Positions 1-13,400 of a stretch of 64,000 nucleotides of DNA are shown here, piece after piece; position 1 is the stretch's first letter; the number at the start of each line of letters is the position of its first letter. Source of the DNA: Typha latifolia (lineage: Eukaryota > Streptophyta > Magnoliopsida > Poales > Typhaceae); the NCBI GenBank assembly GCA_019914945.1, contig CM034110.1:6837808-6901807 (forward strand). The letters run 5' to 3'. The position numbers were made by a program, and so were the translations under genes. The notes under the pieces are model-generated. The model was not told the origin of the DNA and did no database searches. It worked only from the letters and a program-made list of their open reading frames with translations.

Positions 1-1481
1 ATGCGAAAGGGTGATATTGAATGATTAATGGCAGAGTAGAAGACTTCCTTTCTTTGTCTATTGAAATGATATATCTATTACTTTCATGTCTTGTCAATGT
101 TCTTTTCTTCTTTCTCCGTCTCTTATCTCTTCTCTCTCCCAAAAAAATACATATTTTTTTTATCACAAAAGAGCTCCTTTTTCACTATGGCTAAGAAAAA
201 AAAATCTGGAAAAAAATATTCTTACACACAGGTGGAAAATTTAAATTTTTTTATTTAATATAATTTACTGATATGTTTAATGTGTTTAAAATGTCTGACG
301 TGTGTTTATATTTTATAATTTGATAATAATATTTTGGTACTATTTGTATGATATATATTCAATTTTCCTAAAAATATAAATATTTAACTTTTTCATGTCA
401 CATCAAAGTAATTATTATACTCCCATTTCAAATCATCTCTCATATGTCTTCACCATCCAAAAAAATGAAAAGTTTACTAAGTTTGTAGTAAGTTATAGAG
501 TGGCTGCCGGTTGTGAGCTTTTAAGCTTGTAAGAACTTTTAAGTCCGCAATAACTTACTCTTTTTTAATAAAGTTTGCAGTACTAAGAACTTCTTAAAAG
601 TATAAAAAGAATAATGTAGCCTTACATGCAGGCTTATAACCAAAAAAAGAAAAGAATATCCTTATGTTATAATTTAAAAGGCTTTGAAGTTTACTTATAT
701 TTAGAACCTTTTGAAAATAGTACCATTTAATGGATTGTAACTCTATATCTCTAGAAATTCTTAACTCTTGACATCCATTTCATATTTTGTTGTCATGTTT
801 GACTTCAATATTTCTCTTTCCTGCTTTTCTTTTTAATAGTTTCTCTCCATTTGTAAAGATTTGAAGGAATTAGATATAGATGTAGTTCTGGAAGATGCAT
901 TAAATTTAGACTAATACTTTCTTGCATCACGGAAGAATCATATAATGTGACGACAAGTTATGGTTTAATCGAGACTCGAGAGTGACTTATTCATAGGCTT
1001 TTTCGGAGGGACTGGAGCTAGTCAGCTAGCAATCCTCAGCTACTCTGAGAATTTGGAGTTGTTGGAGGTCCTCATCACCTAACACATATCTACCAGAGAA
1101 TAACGGAACCTGAAAGGTGCATTAGGAATTTAGGATTGTCAGGCTATGATGCCGTCTCTTGTTGTGCTCTTGTGTTCATAATTTCTTTGCTTGCATACAT
1201 ATGTTTCTGCTCAAGTAAAGGTTCCAGTTGAATGATATTGTTAGTTGTGGTGCGCAGGTATGTTACACCTGGTATGAAACTTTCCTATTCTGTCAACATG
1301 ACAACCACTGATACCCACTGATTCACTGTGATTTTTCAAAAAACTTTCCTGTCCCTGTGTTTCATTGCACTGATTTCTTATACTTAACTTCTTTTTGCTG
1401 ATGCACATTATTTGGTTATCTGTAAGTTACAGTAATATAGTATGGCAGTATGATTCTTTTTTCTTTGCGTTCTTTGTGTAG
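1..1481. other. presumed UPL7 intron, no exon recognised
   Basis: AT-rich sequence before the first exon I can assign. A 72-base open stretch follows an acceptor-like TAG near 839, and a small in-frame block precedes a donor-like GCAG|GTATGT at about 1258. Neither matches UPL7 sequence I recognise, so no exon is called. Confidence 0.4.
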
Positions 1482-4400
1482 GAATTTATGGAAGAATCAA
1501 CTTTTGATGCCATCCAAGCACTCTACTATGCCTGCAATTGTGTTACTAGAGACAGTGGTCTGCTTAATAAACCCTGAACTTCCATGGGTGTGCAATGTTG
1601 TTGGTTATCTCCAGCAGAAAGAAGTTTTTTCTTTGTTACGTGGCATAATTCTTACTGGGGTGGTAAGTGGTTAAATAAAGGCTGCGCTCCAGTTTGCCAA
1701 ATTTTTAATTAGCTGTAAAATTAGTTATCCATTGTGAACTTAGGTTTTGAGGATTATAAATTACCTTGTGGTTGTCCAATATTAACCATAACACACTTTT
1801 GATGGGAGGTTATTATTACTGAAGAAACAGATATAAAGGGCACTAATATTATGTTGAAAATACTTTATTCTGGCACTCATTCTAGTTAGTTCAGTTGGTT
1901 TGCATATCCTTTATGGATTCATATATCCTTTCAATTCACATGAACTTTGGATGATTGAGATCGTTGCCATTGTTAACATCTTGGCTTATGTTGTGATACT
2001 TCTTCTTTGCCTCAATTAATGAGCCATACTTAAGATCATGAAGTGATATGACTAATGTGAGAGTTGTTGATTAATATCTTTATTATAATTGGGTCACAAG
2101 ATTGCGTCAAGTTTTAAAATGCGAATGTAAAAGTCTATCTTTCAAATAGGTAGATCTAAGACTAACTATATATAATATCAAATGATATTTTACTAAATGA
2201 AAAGTGATAGGACACAACGATGGCTATGCCAAAGGCATGTGCCGCTGCGTGCTACCATTGTCGTGGCACGTGCTAGTTAGGGTCAGCACGCCCTCGGCAC
2301 ACTCCTACATGCTAATGGCATGCATTTAACATTTTTAATAAACAATCTTTAATATTTAAAGATTCTTTTGGATGTTTGACATTGTTAATTTTTGAATTTT
2401 GGTTTGAATATATGTATTAAAATCTACATTATATTTGAATATATGTATTAAAATCTACATTTTAGTCATTTATCTTTAGATTATTTTTGTAAATAACTTA
2501 ATTTATTAAAGATATAGTAGTAGTCAACTATTAATGTTATTCAACACATAATATGATTGAATACATTCATTAAAACTTATATTAATGATTGAACACTCTA
2601 TAATATAATTGAAACACATAATATTAATTAATAATTAAAACTAATATCTAGTTGAACGTAGAATGATGATGATGATCAAAGAATTCATTTGTTGGCACAA
2701 GAACAATATGGAAATGTTGCTTTAGATATTGTTGATAATCTTCAATCATATATTGATGATGACTTCAAAATTTCAAATCTCAAGATCGGAATCGGCCGTC
2801 TGAAAAAATGATATGTATCAACCGTATCGGCGGTATTAGTTGTCCGTATTGGCTTGTATTTTATTTTAAAATACAGAAAAATAATAAAAATTTTAGAAAC
2901 AAATAATAAAATTTTTTAGAAAAAAAGATATAAATATAAAGTATACATATATGAAGTCTAAAAAATAAAAATAAAAATACAAAGAAAAATATTGTTTTCT
3001 ACCACTCATGCACTCTCCTTTTCCCCTCATACAAATAATTTTTCTTTCTAACTCTCCCCACTAACTCTCCTCCACCAACTCCCTTTCCTATTAACTCTTC
3101 CACTAACTCTTCCACTAGCTCTCTCTTCTGTTAACTCTCCTACTAACTCTCTCCCATCTTCTCATTATCTCTATTACCACTCCCCCTCTCCAGAATACCT
3201 TTGATCCCAACCTCTCCCTCTTTCTCTCCCACTTCCTCTCCTCCCCCTCTCTCCCATGCACTCATCTTCCCCCCCCACTCACTCTCTCTCATTCTCCTAA
3301 GTGATGCCTCTCCGACGTAGTTTCGGCCTTTATCAATGTCCGACGAACTTCTACAACGTAGCTTCATTAACCTTCGATGAACTCTTTCGACGTAGATTTG
3401 GCTCTGTCAACCTCTCTCCTCACTCTTTTCTCTCTCTCTCTTTTCTTTCTTAACTGTCTTCCCTCTCTTTCTCCCTTTTTCTTAGTTGATCCGGTCAATA
3501 CCCTATCGAAATTAGTTTCGGGGTGAGATCAGAATTGGCCGAAATTGGCCGAAACTTTATTTGTCGACACAAGAATAACACTAAAGTTGTTTGATGATGA
3601 TTGATAAACAAAAAAAATAGGCTCTATACCAGCACGTAGCCGTGTCGGTTGGCATGGCTTGACACGGGGGTGTGCCATTGGCACACCCCGTGCCAGGTGT
3701 CGGCCACCACCGGCACGACCATCCTTAGTAGGGCATCTAATTATTGGAAGAATTATCCTTGATGGGCAAGAATACGTAAGTGGAGTGCTTTAGTTATTTT
3801 GGATCAGCAATTCAACAATAACTGGGGATTGATGGGACACATAGATTTTGACCTGGATGGCTAGAATATAAGTGACTCTAAGATGTTCTGTGATCATCAC
3901 TTATTCTGTAGGCTACATGGCTTAGAATGTTTGGCAACAGGAAACTAAGTTGAGTACAATTAGGATGAGAATGTTGCTATGGTAGGTAAAGTTACTAGAG
4001 AAAATATATTAAAAAACGATTGTACCAGAAACCATAAAGATTGGTATCCAATTATCCGTAGAGAATAACTTATGTGAGGTGTTCTGTGATCATCATGTAC
4101 TGTTTAGGTTAGATGGCTTAGAATGTTAGGCAACAGGAAACAAAGTTGAGTACAATTAGGATGAGAATGTTGCTATGGTGAGTAGAGTTATTAGAGAAAA
4201 TATATTAAGAAATGATCGTTCCAGAAACAATAAAGATTGGTATCCAACTATCCATAGAGAATAACTTATGTGAGATGTTATAAAATTTTAGATATATCTG
4301 ATGGGAAACATGAACTGCTACAGGTGAGTGATTTTTTTTCTTTTTCCAAATCTTCTGACGGATAGGTAGAATGGAAAGGAAGTGGTAAGAAAAGATAGAA

Positions 4401-7400
4401 TAACAATACAAGAGACAAGATGGTGTTTATGCATAATCTTTTCCATTAATCTGTCAGTTTTCCCTCATTGTGTTTATAAAATTTTATGTAATGGCTAAAT
4501 ATAATTTTCAATTATGAGACATTTACTAGTTTTCTGTAATTTGAGATGATGCCAAAAACTTTGAAAGTTCTCGCCTCTCATTTGTGTCAATACGCATTGC
4601 TTCCTGTGATGCAGAAAAATGTGAAGACCCCAGAGGCTCATGGTAGCTTATCTTCCTTGGAGCATGTTCTAACCCTCATTGCTTCTCATGTTGGTCAGCA
4701 TCCTTGTTGTTGTTCTACAACGGATCCAAAATGGAGTTTTCCCTCACAACTTCTTTCCATTCCTTTTCTGTGGCATCATCTGACATACTTCAAGGATGTA
4801 AGTTTCCTTCTGATTAATTGCAAGATTGCAACATCTATTTGGTTTTTTATGTGAAGATAAACTATTACTGGTGAGTGAATGGTTGGCACTCCCTAACAAC
4901 TTAAGCTGGATAATGAATTGATAAAAGAAACTGTTTGTCTTCTCTGTTTTTACATTGACTGGTTTGGTAATTATTTGACTGGATGAGTACCTAGTTTTAG
5001 AATGTCTGTCACGATGACTGTTTGTTTCACTCGGATGTGATTTACTGGTACAGGTCTTTTCAGCAAAGGGGCTTGGAAAGCTGTATATTAAGCAGATGGC
5101 TTTATGCTTGCCCAGTTGTGCTAGTGTTCTTCCGAATGATATTTCACCTGAATATCCAGGTTATGCCTGCCTGCTTGGGAATTTACTTGAAGCTGCCACT
5201 TTTGTTTTGTCTGAACCAAAATTTGCTTCTGACACAGTAAGCATCTCCCTGGTTTTCTGCAATGTTGACAGTTTCATGTGAGAAAATTTTGAGTTGTTTA
5301 TTCCTGATTTATCGGTTCTTGACACTCCTCTTTATAAAAGCTTATTACTGGATGAAAAATCATTTTCATGTCTCATCGAGGGAAAAAATTGTTCGTCATG
5401 CGGTTGCATCAAATAGATAATGGTAGATCCTACTGTTATGGCATCGTTGGTTGTTGGCGTGTGATATGTGATTTGGTATTGGTGTTTCACAAGATTGACT
5501 TTTGTAGTCCACAATAGATGCCCAAATAATGTTACAAGAACTTGCACTTAAAAGGCTAGTATAATAGACATTTAAAGTTGGGCGATGTTGGTCATCTTGG
5601 CACTCTAGCCGTTAATCACAACTAATAGGCAAGAGTTGCCATTCAACTTTGTGACGTCATTATCGCAAGCCTAGTTAAATATTTGACAAGTTTATCATGA
5701 CTTTGTTTTTGAAGTCCTAGGGTATTTCTTGGATACTTTTGAACGTCGTTTATTTTAGGAATAATGTTAATTCTAGGATATGTATTCCTTTTTGTTATTT
5801 TCAAAATGAAGTTTTTATTTCAGAAATAATTATTCTTATATTTACTTGTATTCTGAAATAAGGATATAATAATTATCTTTGATATGATATAAAGTGAAAG
5901 AAAATATGGGTAAAAATATTTTGTTTTTATGAAATTAAATGAATGTCTATTGACTTGAATTAAAGTAGATTGATGGAATAGATATTAAGTGTAAATTAGT
6001 AATTAAGTTGGTGTGTTATATAAAATATAATTTTGATAAATAATGTTTGTATTTTAGAATGATGATTTTTTTTTTGAATAAATTCTAGAATGAGGTTATT
6101 ATGATGTTTAGCTATTATTTTAGAATAAAGATCTGTATTCTCGAATAAGAAAATAGTTTTTTTTTAAAGTGAATAGGTGCTTGAAATTTTGCAAAAATAA
6201 GAAAATTGGCTTAACTACCTTTGTTCTAATTGAATCAGAATGATTCTAGTGATACATATAGACCTTAGACAGTTTTCTGAGGCATGATGTTATGGATTTC
6301 AAGGAGGTTCCTGTTAAATGTCATTTCACAATGGCAACTTGGTCAGTTGTTGATCAGATTGTCTTATTTGCTCTTTTATTTAGTTATAATATCCAATGTA
6401 ACATTTGGGAAAATTTATTAAAATTATGAATGTTTGACCTGTGTTGATGAATAAATTGGATATGTATGTATCATGTATCATGTATCTTTCTACATTCTTC
6501 ATTTTTTTCGAACATCAATCTAGCACTTCTGGTATAGTGCTTCATGTTACTGGTCTCTTTCTAGCTCTAGTGCTCTATAGTGCTACACATTGCTGGTTTC
6601 TTTAGAGCTCATAACCTTTTGGTATTTAATAGTTTCTTTTAAGAGATAGAACATATCAATTTAATATCTACGAACTACAGTTTTTCTCAAAATTATTTCC
6701 AAGGTATGTAATTTTGCTCAATGCCTAATAGTTTGGAATAAAAAATTGTTGCATTTTTGTTCCTTGATATTAATTTGAACTTTGACCACCATTGACAAGG
6801 CAATATGCCTTTTAGTTGGTCTTTCAGAATGTTTATGCTGGCAGCTACAGTACATGGTTCACATTAATCCTGCTCATTTGTCCTTCTGTGTTAATCAGGC
6901 TGTAGACTTTGTTGCTGTTTCAACATTCTTGTTGGATGCATTGCCAACATTTAAATCACCAGTTACAGAAAGTAAGGGACTTCACTTTGTTATCTAGTTA
7001 GCCTCTTTCTCTTTGCTTGGAACTTTTCCAAATCATGAATTTTGTTTTCTTAAATTATAACTTAATTTCTTTCATGGTATCTAGAAATTAATTGTTCTCT
7101 CATTCTGACTTCCTCTTCTAATAAGTAGGAATATAATTTAGGGTGTGTTTGGTAGCTAAAAAATGATGTTTAATCAATTAACTGATTTCAATAAAGTGAC
7201 TCTTCTAAGGAAGAAGTCAAAATGAAGAAATGGAGCTGGTTTTGATAGGTTAGGAAGTCACTTTTTTTATTTATTTTTTACAACAAAACATTAAAAGTAG
7301 AGAAATTTCTAGAAATGACTATTTTCTTTTGTCACTTTCTAACAATCAAACACTCTCTAAGAAAGAAGTGGCTTTCTTACCTACCAAAAGCAGCCCCGAT

Positions 7401-10400
7401 TTCTTCATTTGACTTTCTTTTTAAAAGGAGAGTCATTTTATTGAAGTTAGTCATTTTCTAGCTACAAACACACTCTTTAGTTAATTGTCTCAGTATGTGC
7501 AAGTATTTGCATTTTACAACAACTAAACTGTTCATCATCTTGTAGGACAATCTGTGTAATTTTGAGACAGGGCAACTAACAAGTGAACAGTAATAAGTTG
7601 CTTTTCTCTGAGACTTTTCTCATTCAGTTGCAACAACCTAGTGTGTTTGTATATGACCATAAGCAGTTTGGATGATATTCTATGATCAGAAATTAGGTAT
7701 GAGTTATCTACTTGATTCTTGTCCCTGGAGAATGATATGATATCTAATTAGTGCTACTCTGATTGGCATTTGATTCATACGATGAGATCACAGGAAGCTG
7801 GAAGTAATCCAAGATAGTTGATATTCTTTAACCATTTGGGCCTTGTAAATCTCGATAATTGTTGGTATTCTTGATCACATTTGTTCGCTTTCTCTGTTCA
7901 TATCTTTTGCATTTTGACTCATGTTGAATGTCCTGGAGCATGTGCTCAGGTGGAAGAAGTTCCGTTAGAATAGATCATCTGGCATGGCCAAGTTCTTTGC
8001 AATGTTGTTAAGGCCCATTCAATCAGCTCCAGTCGGACTTAGTTGACTTGATGATATTTTAGGTCAGATCCGGGTTAGCATTAGCCTAAAGTGTACAGTC
8101 GTGTGTATGTGCATGTGAATGATATGCATGATTCTCATATATTAATGGTACTTATATATCCTTAGATCACACATTTCTGGGAATATCATGTACTAGGAGT
8201 TTCTTGTCAATTGGACTGATTTTCTTTGCATAAACCATTTGTCCTAACACTTCCACATAACTATGCAGATTCCTCATAATTGCTACTCATGGTTATTGTT
8301 ACTGCAATAAGACCCTCAATGTTTTTTTGCCTGTTATATCAGTTCAGTTTCATGTCAATCCTCATTAGTGCCTCTAACATGCTTCATAACATCTATGGAT
8401 GAGTTCAGGACAAGTTGAGGATGATGTAATGATGGATGAAGAAGTTAAAGAAACTCTAAGTATTGACTTAGAAAGGCAGATATCTGTTGCAATAGATTCA
8501 CGCCTCCTTCAACATTTAGTATGTCCTTCCTGATCCTCTCTTTCTTAGAATAGTAATAAAGAAGCTATTCTTAACATGAGTTTACTGGGTAATATAATGT
8601 GTGTGTGTGGATTACACCCTGACAGGTAAATGCTCTGTTTAGAGATACACTACACACTGGTTATACCAATAGGGATGGGCCATCTGATGAAGAAGTGGAA
8701 GCTGTAGGATATATTTGTGCTTTCCTTCATGTTACATTCAGTACATTGCCTCTGGAACGTGTCATTACTGGACTAGCTTACCGAACTGAGATTGTTCCTG
8801 CACTGTGGAATTTTATTAAAGAATGTAATGAGAGTCAAAGATGGCCATTCTTTTCCAAGCTCATGGCACATATACCTGGTGATGCTCCAGGATGGCTGTT
8901 GCCTCTCGCTGTTTTTTGTCCTGTATACAAGTAAGTCTGTTGGATCTCTCTTGCTGCATACTGTAATACTTGTACTCTTCTTTAACTTTTACTTATCTCG
9001 CCTGCTTATGTTTTTCTCCTCTCCTGTAAGTGAAGGAAAAGAACACTTCCTTTTTACTCAAATAAGCATCTGCTTATCTTCTATCTAGTATATGATTTTC
9101 CATTTCTATCAGGCATATGTTGACGATCACTGATAATGAAGAGTTCTATGAGCAGGAGAAACCACTTTCACTCAAAGATATTAGGTCTTTGATTATCATT
9201 CTAAAACAGGTACCTCCTTTTCCACCAATTTGATTTGGAACTTTTGATATGTTTGTATGACTAATTCAATACCATAACTAAAATGTGAAGTTCCATGCTA
9301 TTGTATATGGTGAAGTTCTGTGCTATTGTATATGGTGCATATCAAAAGTTCCTTTTTGAGGTTCTTCTTTAAGTCATAGCTTTTGAGTACATTTCTTTGA
9401 TTTTTATTCATTAAATGAACTGCAGGCCCTATGGCAACTTCTCTGGACAATTCCTGCACATCTCCCTGCAACTCAGAAAGTATTGACCAATGCTTCAGGC
9501 CTTACAAAACTTTCTGTGGAGAACATCAAAAGCAGAGCCAGGCAGCTGATATCTGATCTTCTGACCAAGGTAGTTAAACATATTTTCTGATTTTTTGACA
9601 TGTTCTATATTTAATTGGTCCCATTGAACTTTGTAATTCAGAATTCAACAAATATCTTCTGTTTACTGTCTTTAGTATCATCAACGTGTGATCACATATT
9701 TGGGATAATATTACAAACCCATTTTCTGTAATGTATATTAATGAAGTCAAAGTGTCTAATTTGTAATTATCTTTCAAGTGTCAGAAGTGCTAATGAAATT
9801 TTGAGCAAACTGTGCTCTCTGTCTTGGCAGCGTAAAATTGGATTAGGGTTTTTCTGACAAAGAGTATATTAAGTTATTAACATGAAAATAGCATTATTTT
9901 GTCTAATGGTGAGCTCCGACTAATAATCTTAGGCTCAGAAACACTGGCAATTGTAAGTTAAAGGAAACATAGATGGAAGTTTTAGGGTTGCAAGTGATTT
10001 CTCCAAGAGTTGCGGAGACCATCTTTTAAGCATATAGAGGTAATACCTTTTGAGAAGTTTTTGTCTTTTTGGGAATTTGAGAAGACGAGAAGATATATTT
10101 GGTTAGTACAGTTTTACCTCTTTTCAGTTGACTGGTAAAGTGAAATGTTAAGATATTACTGAATATGCTACCTATATATTTTTGTTACTGATTCATATTT
10201 AAACTTTAAAGTAGACTTTTATGGAGCTTTAATTTCTGACATTTTATTTAACAGTCTTAGGTTTCAACTTTGGAGTACTTGATGCCTTTCTATACTCTCT
10301 GTAGTGGAACACAATCAACTTATTGGTATAATACATTTTCAATCAAAATTTGTCATCAGTTGTTCTGATGGGAGGATAATTTACTTGAATTTTCACAAGT

Positions 10401-13400
10401 GTAGTGTACCTTTGGCATAAAATGTTAAATGTTGCCATGGACAAGAATTTAAGCAAATCTGGCTGGGCAACTTAATAACTGGTCATCAATAAACTCTCTC
10501 TATGTTCTCCTTGCCTGAGCTGCAATATTAGTATAATTGATGTTATTCTCGGGCCATCTATTGTTTCGATTCTTACCTGAGAATTGCGCATCCAAGCCAA
10601 AGTCACTGTCACTATTTTAACCTTCATAATGCTATGTATAACTGTAATTGAGGACTAGAATTGCTTGATATCAGAATGTAATAACATGATGCATCTTTGC
10701 ATCTAAATTCCTAATCAGATTAAATAACATGCTGTTTGCTATAATCATGATTGGAATAATTATAGACCATCTAATTTCTCATAAAACACAGCATCGACTT
10801 TCCCCTCCTGCTTGCTTGCAACAAGTTGAACTTTAACATTTTATTAGTACCTATATTATGCTTATGTATGTACAATTGTTTTATGTAAAGCTTCATTACA
10901 ATACCATGTTAAGCTCCATAATGGTAGTGTAACTACGACATAGGTTCATCACCAATTTAGATGGAACATAAAGAAATGATTAGATAACTTTTGTTAGTGT
11001 CCTTGTCTCTCAAAATGCTTTAATTTTCCTTGCTGATGAAGAATACAACGAGTAGGAATGTTTCTTCTTCTGTTTACTCAGGAAAGGTGGGTATTACATT
11101 AGTTTAAATAATATTTACTTTGCCTTTGCTAATTATACATATTCTGTTGCAGTTGCAAGACTGGAATAACAGAAGGTCATTTACATCACCTAGTGATTTC
11201 CATATTCAAGAAGCAACAAGTGAAAATTTTGTCTCACAGGTAGAGGGTTTTGATGTTGTTTTCCGTGGTCCTCATTCTATAAGGTTCTAAAGTAATTTCT
11301 TGCTTTTTACAGGCAATACTTGTAAATACTCGGGCAAATGAACTATTGAAACTCGCTCCTTTTTTGGTTCCTTTCACTATTAGAGTCAGAATATTCACAG
11401 TACGTATATCACATGTTTCTGATTGAAACCATAATTCTGGATTTAATTTGTTGATTTTATAGTTCTTTAAATGATATATTGTGAGAACATGATGGTAGAT
11501 GATATCTAGTAGAAAATAAGCAGTCAACATTCTGTAGAAAAACAGAATGAGATGGTATCTAACTATTTATGACTTCTGGTTATTGGAGACTAAATTGTCA
11601 GCCTTCCCTTTTTATCTTAAATATTTTATTCTTCCATGAATCAGTCACAGTTAGCAGCTTCCAGACAAAGAAGTGGATCTCATCCTGCTTTAACAAGACA
11701 TCGTTTCAAAATAAGAAGAGATCGTATTCTAGAAGATGCTTTTAATCAGCTGAGTGTTTTGTCAGAGGAAGATCTTCGAGGATCGGTATAATTGTGCCCC
11801 TTTTATTGTTAGCTTAGCATGTTAGTTTTATGTCTTGAGAAGGTAATATTTATCAAATTTGCTTTGATTTCAACTCTCATCACTATATTTCAATTCCTGT
11901 AGATTCGGGTATCTTTTGTCAATGAACTTGGAGTAGAGGAGGCTGGGATTGATGGTGGCGGGATTTTCAAAGATTTTATGGAGAACATTACGCAAGCTGC
12001 TTTTGATATACAGTATGGGCTTTTTAAGGTTGTATTCAGGGTTGTGGCTTTGTTAGAAAATAAATGTCCTTGGTTGGCTTTATTTACTTGATTGATTTGG
12101 TGATAGTTCCTTAAACAAAGTAAATTTAGATATTTTCTTGCATGATTGGTTTGCGCTTATCAAACTAGAGTTGAGAATCTAATGTCAAAAGGAGTGCTTT
12201 TTTGCTATGTAAAGCTCATTTGATGTCTAGTTACATTTGAAACCTTATATTGTACATATAGTATTTTTATAAACAATTTCTTTGTACTAGTTACTTCTAA
12301 ATGCTCCTTAGGTCGATCGTTTTCCCCTCAAAATTAGAACTTCCAGAAGTAGCTGTCTTCCAGCTTTCTAGAATTTAGTTTTCTTTTTCTTGTTTCTTTG
12401 TCACCTTTTCTTCGACTTCTGATGATTTTACTATCCAAACCACATTCTGGTGGACTGTAGTATACAAGGAGTACCTAGACTAAAATCTTGTTATTTTTGT
12501 TATATCCATATTTCTGATATGTCTGGCACACTATTAAATCATGAAATTGGTTTACACTGATGCATGAGTTTATGAAATCAGCTGAGTTTGGTAAGGTCAT
12601 GCTGTAAAGACTTGAGACTTCATGCTCCTTTAAAAATTGTATCCAAATAATTATTCCAACATTGGCCTGATATAAGCTGCCAAATCCATATCTTATCTCT
12701 TGCTTCTCCACTCCGTGAGATCTTCTCCATTTTAGGGTTTCGAAGGGAGATGGGTGTCGGTGCCGGCAAAAGCCAACTTCTCACGTTCTTCCTCCACCTA
12801 GGGCTGCAAAAATTGCATATCTCTCTAAACTACTGATTTGGGGGGTGCTGCCAAGACCCGCCCCCGTGCCATGTGTCAGCTCCCTGCTGGCACGGCAATC
12901 CTACACGTGCTGCCTGGCTTATCTTGTGATAGCAAATTGCTGGCACAAGAAGCTTCTACTTACCACAATATGGGTATAACATAATTTGCTTCTAACAGTT
13001 GCCAATGGAAGTCCTTGTTGTCAGAGAGAAGAGATTGAGGGAGAGGTTTGCCACTGCCTCTCTCTGGCAATCAAAGGGAAGGGATCGGGTTCCCACCCTT
13101 CACCTTCTCCCAATCACTCTCACAAGACAAAGTTACACCTGTTCTGTTTGTCTTTAAGTTGTCCAAGACGGAATGTAAACCTTAACCCCACTTGTCGCTC
13201 CTAGAGTGTCTGCAACAATAGAGACTCCCTTCAAACCTTTCCACCTTCCCTCCTTGATGGCAATAGATATAGTGGATGTTGGGGTTGTTGGTTCTCTCTC
13301 TCTGTTCCTGTCTGTCTTTCCCTGTTCTCTATTCTAGTTTCTACCTCTCTTTTCTTTGCCTGTACATGCTGTAACAGTAATAGTCTTCAGTTCTATTGAT

